The position numbers were made by a program, and so were the translations under genes. A stretch of 64,000 nt of DNA from Glandiceps talaboti (Eukaryota > Hemichordata > Enteropneusta > Spengelidae). The stretch is from contig NC_135560.1 in the NCBI RefSeq assembly GCF_964340395.1, forward strand, positions 10,818,598 to 10,882,597, in the 5' to 3' direction. The notes under the pieces were generated by a model that was not told the origin of the DNA, made no database searches, and saw only the letters and a program-made list of their open reading frames with translations. Positions 1 to 11,165 of the stretch are shown in pieces (positions within the stretch are counted from its first letter, which is position 1; each line of letters begins with the position of its first letter).

Positions 1-160
1 TCACTCTATTGCCATTATATGACACCGTTTACCTGTTGCCATGGGCGTGGTCTTGTTGCTAAGGACATTTGCATATTTTAAAATAATGTTTATAGAATTG
101 ACTACCGATCCCTATTGGTATATGTGTGTGTATGTGTGTGTGTGTGGGGGGGGGGGGGTA
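1..160 (+). repeat. Partial copy of a HINE core repeat cut by the window edge, ending in a (GT)n/poly-G tract
   Basis: Positions 28-64 carry the same core words (ctgttgc-atgggcgtggtc-ttgttgctaagg) as the five tandem units at 48005-48500. They are followed by a TGTATGTG microsatellite and a run of G near 147-158. This is consistent with a truncated copy of the same dispersed family. The rest of 161-643 is AT-rich 3' flank of the UBL7 gene with nothing else recognised. Confidence 0.5.
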
Positions 161-643
161 CTTCCAGCTATAGCTACTGGGGTGTTAACAATGAGTATGA
201 GTCTTAAAGAATTGAAAGACAGTTAAAATGGTAAAAAACACAACATATAATTAATACAATAAAAAAAAATTGGCAGAAATTATAAATACAGATAATGGGA
301 TAATGAAGTCAATGCCAACACTATGTCGTCTTTTAATGTCCTTGCTATTTTCCATATGAAATATCAATTTATACAAAACTGATTTTAACGTTCACCAATG
401 TCCCAATGGTCAATGTCTGAAACACAAATTTTACTGTCTGCTGTCATAGGAGTTACACAACATCATGCCGTGAAATTCAGACATTGAAATGTATTAAGTG
501 ATCTTAACCAGTCAATATTATAAGTTAACACCTCTTCCTGACAGTCTACCTGCTGTTCCAATTGCTCTTATGCCAGGAGCATTTGTTGTATATATATTAA
601 AACAGGGTACAAAGTGACCCCATACTAGTGCAATTCTTTCTTG

Positions 644-766
644 TCACATATGTCCTTCAAAGATGAGATCAAGTGCAGCTTGGACATCACCACCAGTGGC
701 TTGCAATGCACGTATACTTCTTTGGTCATCAGTTATACCCATGTCTCTAAGCTGCTGCAATTGAGT
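644..766 (-). CDS. UBL7: UBL7 exon 9 (UBA domain and stop)
   Basis: Acceptor TTTTTTCCAG, then 40 residues and TGA. Contains LRDMGITDDQRSIRALQATG and AALDLIFEGH, a textbook UBA domain with the MG[IF] loop. Confidence 0.9.
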   Translation of the reverse strand, partial: TQLQQLRDMGITDDQRSIRALQATGGDVQAALDLIFEGHM

Positions 767-3308
767 CTGGAAAAAAGAATAACAGAGTCACTATAACACT
801 GGCACAAGTGAAACACTGCACTGGTTTATCTAGTGACGTGGCATAACATAATGTCTTCTATGCAGGATGAGATAAGAGATGGGGTAGGGGATTGAGTGGG
901 TACAGTTAGCAGGGTTCGTACACTTAAAGCAAAACAAAATTCCAGGACTTTCCAGGGGTTTTTCGTCAGTTTTCCAGGGGTATTCATATTGATTTTGGCC
1001 ATTTTCCAGGGTGTTGACACTAAAGTAATGACTAATTAAAAAAAAAATTTGCACTGCTACTCCATTTGAAAAAAAAAATGATGCAGGACTGACAGTAGAA
1101 AGAAAAAATTGCTGTCACTCTGACTGGAAAAAAAATTGCTCCCGTACCTACTTCCTCCATACCCCCCCCCCCCGAAATCAAATGGTTCTCCCCTAAGTAG
1201 CCGTTTCGTCAAGCTGGTACACTGATCGTTGAGTTGTAAGGTTGAGTCGTAGTCTATCAGCTAGCCCTCGGATGTTCTTCCGATAAAATACGACACACAG
1301 CCGATCAACGCTATCGAGGATGGCAGGCCCTCACATGCGAACTTCGTTCGCTTATAGTTATAGCATCGAAAGAAAGCCCGAACGTCTAGCAGCAAGACTA
1401 GGTTGAGTCGCAGCATTCGTCAGTCTAATTCAGACATATACAGAAAAATAAATAATTTTTTTCTTCAAAATTTTGAATGAAAACGTCATTTACGTTACGA
1501 AATTTCGAGCTATGAATAACTGAATACATTCACCGCTTGCGTCTCGATGTTTATGTCCTGATGCCACGAGTTGCGGAACATCGTGATTTCTCAACTCAAC
1601 TTGACCATTGACGAATGTTACTGTACCGAAAACATAAAACAGTAGTTTATTCTTTTAGAACATGTAACACAAATACCCATTTATCGACGACATAAAAGTC
1701 AAAACCGTACTTCCACAACCCGGAAATTCAACTGCACTTCCCTAGGCCGTAGTATTGCCATGCCTGAGTTTCTAGTAGTAGTAGTACGTCGACTCGTGCG
1801 CCGAACTTGTAACAATTTCTATTCGTGGTTGATGATGCTTTGATACTCGCTACAATGTTACGATAATCTTGTTAACAGACCCACTGTTACCCCTGGCCAG
1901 GACTGTTACAATATCATGTCCCTGAAATGACGACTGGGAGATGGAGTAGCAATATACGCAAGATCGAAACAAACACTGCGGTGCCCATTCAACTACGCAT
2001 AGGCACGGTCTGTGGGGCAAAGTGTCTCGTGGAACGATCGTTTGACTGTCTGGGTCTAATCGGCGTGAATTTTGATTCACCACCGTGGCGAAAGACTTTG
2101 AAAATATTTTCGACAATTTACATTTACGAGATTCAGAATCATATGAATGGGTGGCTCGAGCACAGACATGACGATCGTCAATATTAATTGATCGATTGGT
2201 CATGATCATTTTCCAGGGTTTTCCAGGGGTAGGGCACATTTTCCAGGGTTTTCCAGGGTTTTCCAGGGAGGGTTTGAAATTCCAGGGTTTTCCAGGGTTT
2301 TTCAGGACCGTACGAACCCTGAGTTAGGGAATGGACTAGGGGAAGTGGAGGGGGGGGAAGTGGGGGGAGGGGAATGAAATAGGTGTAATTAGGAAAATGG
2401 GTACAGGATAGGACGAGATAGTTAAGGGGACGGGAGATAGCGGATAAAACAGGGGTAGTGAAGAGAAGTTGAGTTTGGGGTAGGTAGGATGACAACAGGG
2501 GGGGGGGGTAATGTGGTTGGGCAGTTAGGGTAGAGGGGAGAGGAAATTGGGTATAAATAGGCATAGTTACAGGGATAGGATATGGCTAATTAAAGATGGC
2601 ACTAGGGGTATTTAGGGCATAAGTCAGATGATGAGGCTTAGCTCTCTTAACTCAAGCTTTCACCTTGGGCAAAATATGACGTTTGCCCTGAAAGTGTACT
2701 GTTATATCTATGGTTATTGTCTGTGGTTATATTAAAACTACCTTGGAGATGTACTACTACTTTAACTATCGGTGAAACATCAATATAGGTTTAATTTGGA
2801 ACTCAATTGAATTAAGCCTCTTGAAAAAAAAGCTCATTGAGCTGCAAAACTAGTCAAGGATTCAAGTCATGTTTGTATGTATGCTGTTACTGCAGAAAAT
2901 GTAAATTCTGACATTACTTACTTGAAGTTCTGGCGATCTTCCTGTTGCTGCTGTTGGTGTTCCTGATGATGTTGCACCTGAACTCTGACCTGAACTTTGA
3001 CTTGTACTGGCTAAAGCCTGGGCCATGGCTTGGCTAAAAATATCAGCAGTGATGATATTTTGATTCGTACTAGACGTGGAACTACTGCTTCTGTTCGGGT
3101 TACTGCTTGCAGTACCTTGTGATGTTCCCACACCTGCTGATGCCAGTGCTGCAGCTAGCTGAGCTGATGTGATGGACTGTGTAGGGGCTGCTTGTTGGCT
3201 TGCAGTTCTTGAAGTTCCAGGAGTCTGTGGAGAAAATGCATACATTTATGTGTGATGTGTGATGACGTTGTCTCATGGCATGATACTTTAGTAGCTTACC
3301 ACCATTAC

Positions 3309-3386
<78 letters not shown>

Positions 3387-3397
3387 CGCTCTCCACA

Positions 3398-3483
<86 letters not shown>

Positions 3484-6400
3484 AATACACACGACACAGA
3501 CAGAGACAGAGTGACAATACATATGAAACAGGTTACATGTAGATAGATACTTGATGTTCTTACAATCTTCACTTTCATACTATATAAACATACAGGAAAC
3601 TTACAACTTCTGCTGTCTCCATTTCATCATCTGAGAAACTACCAAATATTGAAGCTGATAAAAAACAAAACAAATTATCTAACGTTATTGAACATCTAGA
3701 CTTGTCATAGTCTGTAAGGTATGCCATGACAGGGCACCCTCACACATCGGTCAACCCCTCCCAGGGAGAGGGGGTCAGTGAGGGCAGAACGACAAAATAT
3801 ATCTTAGAGTCTAGCCTTGTCACTGTGTGACACTAAGGCAAAGGAGGTATTGAGAGTAGGGCAATAGATTTCCACATCATGCACTCACACTTATGTCCAT
3901 ATATAGAACATCGTGTAGATGAGAAGATATTAATTTAGTGTTCTTCCTAAGAATACTTTCACAAAACAGCTTCAAAACCAGTCACTACCCATACTGCCTG
4001 CCATAGGGTTTGGAAGGGAATGTCATCCAAAGCCTCTGGAGGGGAGTGCCCTCCATAGATTCTGAAGGGGAGTGTCTGTCATATAGTCTGGAGAGGAGTG
4101 TCTGTCATATAGTCTGGAGAGGAGTGTCTTCCATAGTCTGAAGGGAAGTGCCTGTCATAGAGTCTGGAGGGGTGTGCCCTCCATAGAGTTTGGAGGGGAG
4201 TATCTGCCATATAGTCTGGAGGGGAGTGTCTGTCATATAGTCTGGAGGGGAGTGTCTGTCATCAGGGAGTACCTGCCACAGTGTCTTGAGGGGAGTGTCC
4301 CCCATATACAGGTACACTTTTGTCAATAAGAAAATAAAATTATATCCCTGGAGTCCAGTGACAGTTTTCCATTTAGTTTGACCCAATCCTAAGTTTCTTG
4401 AAATTTTAAATTTCATTTCACAGAGGGGGACATTCAGAAATTATCATCCCTTAGCACCTTACTCTAGGAGAACACAGACTGAAAGATTCATGGTGGCATA
4501 CATTCCTTTTAGTCACTTGTGTTTAGCAAAATGGTTTAACAGGAGTGCCAGCAACACAGATAAATCTATCAGGCTAGGGAAAACATTCCTTGATAGAAAT
4601 GAAGAGACAGAGACTAAAAGAACCAGTTACAAGCCCAGAATTACCATGATCAGGACTAAATAGAGAAGAATCAGCACTGTGACTACCTCCTCCTGTTCTT
4701 TGATTTGCACTCTCTTCATTGACAGCCGCGGCTAGATGAAGTGCTGCTTGTCCAAGGGATGGGTGAACTTTCACAATTCTGTCAATGAAATCAACCCAAA
4801 GTTAGTAAAACAAGTAAATATAGATAGACAGAGATCTGGGGCGAGATAAAGTGCTGCTTGTGCAAGGGATGGGTGAACTCTTCACAATTCTATGAATGTA
4901 TATTCAAAAATGTTTTGATAGAATCTTGAACAGAACAAGAATAGCAGCCAGTACACCCTCTGTTAAGCCAATTAATGTTCTCGGCAGTTCTCGGCCACGC
5001 CTTGTATTTAACATGGCAAAATACGATGTTCCCATATCCCTAATTGGGTCTAAATGTGTTATTTAGTGTAATTTCCCTCTGTTTAGGGATGACCTCAGTG
5101 TTGACCTTTTTGGTATGACATCATTGTTTTAGTATGTTAATGTAGGAGTAAGCCATGTACTGTGCATGTGCATGAATTTACTTTTCATAGTAATCTTTCA
5201 ATCGGTCGTGTGTGGAACTGCTCAGTATTTTGGGGCAATAATTTCTCTCATATGTCTCTCCCCTCTCATATCCCTAATCACTATGTGGTGACCAGTGTGT
5301 CTTCTAAAGCCAATTTGACACACCACTGATGCATAACAATTCCCTGTGATCACCAAAATTTGATGTTCAACTATCTCTTACAAAAATGATAACAAGCAAC
5401 AAAGAAATTGTGTCTTTTATTAGAACGTAGTATTTGGTTTATTGACAAGTAAAGTATGTCTTGATAAGAACATACTATTTCAAAGATGCTGCCAGTAATG
5501 ATTGCGATGGGGTTACAAAATAAATGAACTGATTACTTTGTCCCAGCTTCAGCTAAAAATCTGATTAGCAACTTTATGATGTCTTTCATTTTTTCAACAT
5601 ATGTTCCTTAACAGATGATAATGTTTGTCTAAATTCTGACATGAACAACTTACTTTTGTACCATCTTAGGGTCCGCTAATTGAATAAGAAGTTCTGGATC
5701 TTGTAGCATAGCTGACGATGAAAAGAAAACCATAAAAAGATTGAATGAAAACTTTCATATTTTTGGGCAACTGGTGACAATGAATGGAAAAAAAAAATTA
5801 AACATCAGTGGAGAAATCTGTCACAAACAAATTTCACGATTGTAGTTGAGTATTAAAAATCAACTAAAAATGTAGTCTAGTTCATGACAGTGACATTGAC
5901 TTCATACTTTCACTGTCTAGAAAAGCCTGTGACTCAAGGCATTAATTGTGGTTCGACCCCAAAGTGAGCGAAGTGCATGTCAGTAGTAATCCATCACAAA
6001 TTGACAGGCTGTCGTTATCGCTCAAACGGTTTTGACCTTTCTCATGTTTCTAGAACTGATATGATATGCAAATGTCCAACCAGGACTCCACCTCCAGTCT
6101 GTTTAAACTAAAATCACATGGGGATGCGATGACATCATTGTGTTTATATTAACGCTGTTGGGGGGAGCACATAATTCTGTGCGAGAGTCATGGGCTTGAC
6201 TAGGCGGTGAAAGTACGAAGTCAACGTCACCGTCGGGAACTAGACTACTAAGAATGGTAAAAGTAACTTCTGTTGGATATGCAATACTACAGTTTCTCAC
6301 TTTTTCAAAAGAAGCATGTCAGGAGGATCCCCTATATGAGGGAAAACAAGGATTAAACTTTCATCAGGTATACCACAGATTATGTTGGACAGAGATCTCT

Positions 6401-8388
6401 CCACAACAACGTCTATGTTTATGCCAAGTGCATGGCTATGTATGAAACAGTCAGTGAAATGGGTTTTAACAAATTGTGTGAGTTTATACAGTGTAAACGA
6501 TCACAAACAGAAGAAGCAGAATTATTTGAATTAACCAAGAATGATATTAACATTTGCCATGAAACATTGCAAAATGATGATTTTCAAAATATGCTAAGTA
6601 CAGTCAGTATTGAATGATTGTGTTCCACACTTCGGGCCAAAAGCTGCAGTCAAGCAGTGCCCCTCCCTAGTGGTCAATCTGTACAATCTTTTGTTTTCCT
6701 GAAATTCCTTGACATAACAAATTATGAACAGTAGGCACAAACTAATGGAACCTAACAACACAGAATGCAAAATTAAAATAAAAAAATCAGTATGCTTGAA
6801 CTACCTCACGCCAGAATGTGTAATCAGGGTTTTCTCTAAGGTTCACAGTAGGGAGAGAAATGGGAAAAGTTGAGGAGATGTGTACGTTTAGTGTGCACCC
6901 CACTATTATTCTAATCATATGGCTGATAAAGAAATATTAAAATACGGTTGTCATCTTAAATAAAACACATATACATTAATGCATAAGAAGTAAGATGATT
7001 GGGTATAATACCTAAGGCCTCAGGGTCAGTCTGTAAACATGGAGTTGCAGCAATCACATTATCTAACATATCTCTATTGGTAAGAATCTTTAGCACCTGA
7101 AAAAACACATAATAAAACATTTGTCAAATAGAATGCAAACTTCATATATAGCATATTCTTACCAGTAATTACTTCAAATAAATTATTTTTATTTTATACT
7201 GTTGATCCATAGCGGTCAAATGGTCAGAGTGGCTGACTTGGAATCTCACGGTTACAGGTTCAAGCCTTGCCATTGCCATTTCCTTCTGAATGACTAAAGT
7301 TCATGGGCAAGATTTGAACCATGACCGTGCCCCAGTCAACTCAGTTGTATAACTGGGTACCTGGTTGGATAGAGATTGCAATCTGAATGCTTTAATCCTA
7401 CACTGCTTGTGGAGGCTGTGATGGATCGTATGCTCCCCAGGAAGTTGAGTAAGTATAACGAACAGGCTGTTCCACTACAGGTCTGTGCCAGGGGTGATAA
7501 TTTTTAAGTGCCTTGACCGCAATGGGTGAAGGCACTACATCATTATCATTTTGTGTTTGCAGTTATTTGAAAGGGACAAGCCTCTCTACTAGAGGACTGG
7601 CTCAACAAAAATCTTACCAAGAGAAATATTTTTGTTGAGCCAGATGATAAAATGTAGCAGTGATAAGACATTTGTTGAGCCAGATGACATTTCAGGTCTC
7701 ATGAAGAGGTGAGTTAACACTTTTTACCTGAAAGAGTTTTACCAACTTGGCACATCATAAAAATAGTGATCATTTTAGACCAACACCATGACTTCAACTC
7801 CACACACTACACACACATTACTACAGGCATGCATCAAGTGAGTCACCCTTTCTATTCTATTTTGACATTTAGTACCTCTCTCACGATCTCAAGATAAGAA
7901 ATCCTTTACTGGTGATATCAAATCCTTAGATAAATGAGATGTAAAATTGCTCACTAAACTGAACTTTAAGATCACAATTTAAGTGTGAAAAACAGTTGCC
8001 TGGCTGAGCTATAGAAAAAGTTGTTCCAGATGTGTAATCATTTTTTATGATACAACTGATAAGATAACATTAGAGCAAAAAACCTGGGCTTGACCCCTGA
8101 CCTTTCTTGTCTGCTAAGTTTGTGAAAGTGGAGACTGACTTACCATTTGTCTTTGTGTGGGATTCATAATTGCAGAATGGAGTGCAGTCAGTAATTGTTG
8201 AATTCCTGCTTCATCCATTGGTTCTGAAAATATCCAAATGTTATGATATTAAAGGTAGTTGTAGAAAATTAAAATCAAACTATTTCATAGGTAAATGGCA
8301 GCAAACTCAAAACCCTCACTAAAAATGGCATTTCTTTTGTAAATAGAATAACATTCACATAGCAGCAAATTTTGCATCAAAACACATT

Positions 8389-8421
<33 letters not shown>

Positions 8422-11165
8422 GACAGACAGACACAGAGACAGACAGACAGACAGACAGATAGACACACACACACACACATATACGCATACGCACACAACC
8501 AGAATACAGGCAGAATATATATATATACTCATCATTTACATATAGTATGTGCTCGAAAATTATAATTTAAACTTTCGCTGTTTCTTTATCCAAGAAACTC
8601 CAACCCAATTGTCAGTTAAAGTCAAGAAAAAAATGGGAGTCACCATGCAAATCAAAAGGACCAGGGACAAGCTTTCATAAGGTAAAGTATGGAGCGATTT
8701 GGATTGCTGTTATTTTCAGATGAAATTTGTCCTTGGGGTGCTTTCTACCTGAGCACACCACTCATATATTTGGTTCTTAAGTATGCTATACTTGATTTTG
8801 TGTAACATTGCCAGGGTTCACTTACCAGCTTCCATACCAACTTCGGGGTCTTTTTTTCTCAAAGCATGGACTACCACTCCTGGTGTGACTCCATAACTTT
8901 GAAGTGTGTTCTTATCTCTCATACACCTCCCACAATAAATTAGATCTGATGAAACAAACACACCATCGACCAAATGAAGGATTTTCTACATTCAATGATA
9001 TACAAACCATAAGTACTGGTATGTAAACTTTGCAAAAGAGAAATACTTTGACAAGTCAAAAGAAGTCACCCCAACTATTATAACTGATTTTAAAATCATT
9101 GAAATGTTATTTATGTCATTAAATGTTATCCCTTAAACTTTCATGAATGCACACATTATAACGATGACATTGATTCACACTGGTAAAGCTAACAAAGGAT
9201 ATAAAAATAAAGGCCGAGTCTGCTGACAGGCGCCTGTCACCAGCACGGCATGCAGGAGCCTGTCACTTGCATGATGTGCTGGTGACACGTTTGACCTTTG
9301 ACATGGCATGACGTGTTTCGGTGTCAAATACACATTCCTACCCTTGAAATTGATTGACCAAACATATTCAATCCACAAAACTGTTAATTTAGGTGTGACA
9401 GTTCGTGTTTTTCCCAACAACCATGACTTGCATCGTGTACGCACATGTACATGTATTGTACATTATTTCGTACATGCTAAAGTCATGGCAGCATGAATGT
9501 AGGACATGATCCGTGTGCAATGTCACACATAGACATGTAGTTCTCAAAGTGTTGTGATATACGACATGAATCTAGTACATGCACAATGTACGATGAAGCA
9601 AACTGAATCACTACAACAACAAAAACAATGTTAGAAAGTGATATAGAACAACTGGTTTAGGAAGGTCGAAAAAATACAAATATTTGTATCCGCCAACGAT
9701 ATGGAACTGTTGGTGCACGTCCAACTCGGCCCATTTCCAACTCGGCCCACCGTCTGCCAACTCGGCCCACCAACTCGGCCCACTCTATGCCAACTCGGCC
9801 CACTCTCTGCCAACTTGACTATAGATATTTAGTCCTTCAGTAAATTCATGCGATCTACATTGTATATGTACTAGTATGTCAATCCATAGTGTCTTTACAA
9901 GTAGTAGTAGTATACCGATGTCGGTGCTTGGAGCAAAGGATATTTTCTCTGATTATATGAATATTACTAGTATTTGATATTATCACGTCATCGACTCAAG
10001 ACCTTGGCTTTAAATGACACAAACATTTTCGTCTTGACGTGCGTGGGCCGAGTTGGCATGTGAATGGGCCGAGTTGGCAATCACATGGGCCGAGTTGGCG
10101 ATGGGACGAGTTGGCAATGGGCCGAGTTGGTCCTACCCCGGAACTGTTCCCTACGTCATCTCAGTAATCTAGACTCATACACCGTTTGCAAGCAGGACTA
10201 CGGCCAGCGACATGTAACCATTCCCCACATCATTTCACGCTTGCTCAGTCACAATTTAGACATCTTTTGAAAGTTCTGTGGATTCAGAGTACTAAGGCAA
10301 TCATTTTCAAAGGTTAGTAATTTACCAGTGTGTGTTTTTCATAGGCAATACACATCAAATTGATGCCGTAAAAATCTCGGCCCTGTCACCTGTACATCAT
10401 GCTGGTGACAGGCACCAGTCACTAGACACTCCAAAAAATAAATATATACACGTGTCAGAGAAAGTGATATGAGAGAATGCACTCTGCACCCTTATCACCT
10501 GTTAATTAACAAAGATTGAATGAAAAATTGCCGAATCATAAAACAATCACTGAAGATAGAATAGCGTATTCTTAATTCTTAGGGGTTTGATTTGGGAAGC
10601 TTTCATACAATCTTTGTACTATAAAAAAAAAACCACGCTCATCTGATTGATACGCAGTCCCCCATTCCCGGGACAAACCACAGCGAAGGGGACGGGAGTA
10701 CACTCCGAAGGGGTAGTAGTAGGATCTAGGAGTGTAAATAGTGTGTAACGTTAATTAGTCTTGATTATTGATAACCATATGTATTTTGCTACCCAGCTTT
10801 CTCATTATCAAATTAATCAAATGAATGAAAAATACTGTTACAGTAGTCGTTTTTCTAGAATGTTCCAAAGTCCACACTAAAATAGCTACACACTGAAACA
10901 GATCCACAACTATCGGATCAAATGTTTTCATTTGATCAGCTGAACAAATCACAACGCAAGGTCATCGGTAATGCTATTACAATATTAGACAAAAGCCGCA
11001 CACGGAAGAGTAAGCTACACTCTTACCGAATTCAGAAGCTGAAAGAGAAAGCTTGCTTGCGACTAAACTTCGAAGGTGGTCCACATTTTTCGTAAAGTCT
11101 ATCCCTTCTATGCGAAATCGTCCTGGTTGTTCAGGAAATTTGAGGGACACCATGGAGTTCGCCAT
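644..11165 (-). CDS. UBL7: UBL7 - ubiquitin-like protein 7, complete nine-exon gene
   Basis: Coding exons in transcript order are 11165-11027, 8945-8826, 8223-8144, 7096-7012, 5711-5654, 4778-4645, 3654-3605, 3224-2922 and 766-644. All junctions are GT/AG and the phases agree, giving 363 residues plus stop; vertebrate UBL7 is about 380. A ubiquitin-like domain covers roughly residues 5-85 and contains the family core DLIYCGR. A conserved middle region follows, then a Ser/Thr/Gly/Ala-rich linker with the UBL7-type segment ITSAQLAAALASA. A UBA domain occupies the last 40 residues (LRDMGITDDQRSIRALQATG). Proteins of this architecture act as adaptors between ubiquitinated cargo and the proteasome; the exact role of this copy is inference. 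The start at 11165 (AAAAATGG context) is preferred over an in-frame ATG at 11192. It is head-to-head with the Trunk-like gene 3.4 kb away. Confidence 0.9.
904..2327. mobile_element. Non-autonomous hAT-like DNA transposon with 6-bp target duplication
   Basis: The element at 910-2321 begins CAGGGTTCGTAC and ends with the exact inverse GTACGAACCCTG. It is flanked on both sides by AGTTAG (904-909 and 2322-2327). Subterminal TTTTCCAGGG repeats are concentrated in both ends, inverted between left (about 943-1012) and right (about 2208-2302). The centre is more CpG-rich than its surroundings. No transposase coding was recognised. The CAGGG terminus resembles hAT elements, but hAT usually makes 8-bp duplications, so the superfamily is tentative. 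It lies in the last intron of UBL7. Confidence 0.75.
2922..3224 (-). CDS. UBL7: UBL7 exon 8 (low-complexity linker)
   Basis: 303 bp encoding 101 residues rich in Ser, Thr, Gln, Ala and Gly. The recognisable anchors are ITSAQLAAALASA and IITADIFSQAMAQALAST. Acceptor TTTCTCCACAG and donor CTTCAA|GTAAGT, phase 0 at both ends. Confidence 0.85.
3307..3486. repeat. Compound (CT)n(CA)n microsatellite
   Basis: (CT)n to about 3380, (CA)n to about 3438, then a second (CT)n and (CA)n block. It lies 80 bp upstream of UBL7 exon 8 in transcript direction. Confidence 0.95.
3605..3654 (-). CDS. UBL7: UBL7 exon 7 (short acidic exon)
   Basis: 50 bp encoding SIFGSFSDDEMETAEV, matching the FEGLSDDEDD-type acidic patch in the family. 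Donor GTAAGT. Confidence 0.8.
3708..3813 (+). mobile_element. Short MITE-like repeat, copy 1
   Basis: About 106 bp bounded by tagtctgtaag and its imperfect inverse cttagagtcta, with internal inverted 'ccctcac' words. An inverted relative lies at 56960-57050. It is in a UBL7 intron. Confidence 0.6.
4010..4300. repeat. Minisatellite, unit about 28-30 bp
   Basis: About ten degenerate units of the form tagtctggaggggagtgtc-tgtcata run in tandem through the UBL7 intron between exons 6 and 7. Confidence 0.8.
4645..4778 (-). CDS. UBL7: UBL7 exon 6
   Basis: 134 bp encoding IVKVHPSLGQAALHLAAAV, then a Ser-rich segment ending SPDH. The donor CATG|GTAATT was chosen over a nearby GTAACT because only it keeps phase with exon 7. 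Its 5' part has a decayed duplicate in the upstream intron at 4844-4897. Confidence 0.85.
4844..4897 (-). pseudogene. Decayed partial duplicate of UBL7 exon 6 with its acceptor region
   Basis: This segment is nearly identical to 4734-4786, which spans the first coding bases of exon 6 and its splice acceptor. The duplicate keeps an AG at the acceptor position but has one inserted base after 'gggtgaact', which shifts the frame, and it lacks the rest of the exon. It lies in the intron immediately upstream of exon 6. It is read as a tandem micro-duplication that has decayed rather than a usable exon. Confidence 0.7.
5654..5711 (-). CDS. UBL7: UBL7 exon 5
   Basis: 58 bp encoding MLQDPELLIQLADPKMVQ, the conserved 'DP-L---ADP-M' block of the family. 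Donor GTAAGT, acceptor TCGTCAG. Confidence 0.85.
5872..6248 (+). mobile_element. MITE with long imperfect terminal inverted repeats, copy 1
   Basis: Ends in gtagtctagtt and its inverse, with inverted arms of about 60 bp (gacttcRtactttcac region). An inverted related copy is at 63223-63608, sharing for example gtttaaac-agactggaggtggagtcctggttgga. It lies in the UBL7 intron between exons 4 and 5. Confidence 0.7.
6249..6617 (+). pseudogene. Unrecognised coding-like relic
   Basis: The stretch from about 6357 reads open for roughly 85 codons to a stop at 6615. It contains SLHNNVYVYAKCMAMYETV and LFELTKNDINICHETLQ, with protein-like composition rather than simple repeat. A different frame is open over 6254-6445, so a frameshift is possible. 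It lies antisense in a UBL7 intron, directly against a MITE end, without clear splice sites. It may be part of a mobile element or a decayed gene copy; I recognise no family. Confidence 0.3.
7012..7096 (-). CDS. UBL7: UBL7 exon 4
   Basis: 85 bp encoding VLKILTNRDMLDNVIAATP and DPEAL. The donor is GTATTA. Phase 1 joins cleanly to exon 5. Confidence 0.85.
7205..7560 (+). mobile_element. tRNA-derived SINE
   Basis: The head has an A-box-like TGGTCAGAGTGG followed about 45 bp later by a B-box GGTTCAAGCC. Downstream is a body with cagttgtataactgggtacc and a simple tail (atcattatcatttt). This head-body-tail order is that of a Pol III SINE. It is in the UBL7 intron between exons 3 and 4, in reverse orientation to the gene. 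Confidence 0.75.
8144..8223 (-). CDS. UBL7: UBL7 exon 3
   Basis: 80 bp in phase with its neighbours, with donor GTAAGT. It encodes PMDEAGIQQLLTALHSAIM, matching the helical stretch after the ubiquitin-like domain in UBL7 proteins. Confidence 0.85.
8391..8480. repeat. (ACAG)n/(CA)n microsatellite
   Basis: Tandem ACAG units with interruptions, passing into ACAC and then a short TATATA run near 8515. Confidence 0.9.
8826..8945 (-). CDS. UBL7: UBL7 exon 2 (second half of the ubiquitin-like domain)
   Basis: 120 bp, from acceptor TCATCAG to donor GTAAGT. It encodes DLIYCGRCMRDKNTLQSYG and the end of the domain, VVVHALRKKD, the most family-diagnostic part of the N-terminus. Confidence 0.9.
9719..10132. 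mobile_element. DNA element with inverted arrays of CCAACTCGGCCCA
   Basis: The left end holds five copies of CCAACTCGGCCCA (9721-9805). The right end holds five copies of its inverse, TGGGCCGAGTTGG, one altered to GGGACGAG (10046-10130). About 240 bp of unrelated AT-rich sequence separates them. The termini themselves are inverted. No coding sequence is seen. An outer imperfect inverted pair (gcctgtcaccagca near 9231 and tgctggtgacaggc near 10401) suggests nesting inside an older element. It is in UBL7 intron 1. Confidence 0.65.
11027..11165 (-). CDS. UBL7: UBL7 exon 1 (start codon, first half of the ubiquitin-like domain)
   Basis: Begins MANSMVSLKF and ends GAA TTC G before GTAAGA. The single leftover G joins exon 2 to make Asp, giving EF-DLIYCGR across the junction. 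Confidence 0.85.

Noticed and set aside
1850-2239. 129-codon minus-strand open frame in the hAT-like element
   Set aside because: It includes translated TTTTCCAGGG repeats and shows no transposase motif; likely an effect of the higher GC content.
7205-7280. Functional tRNA gene
   Set aside because: A and B boxes are present, but the cloverleaf stems do not pair well and a SINE body follows.
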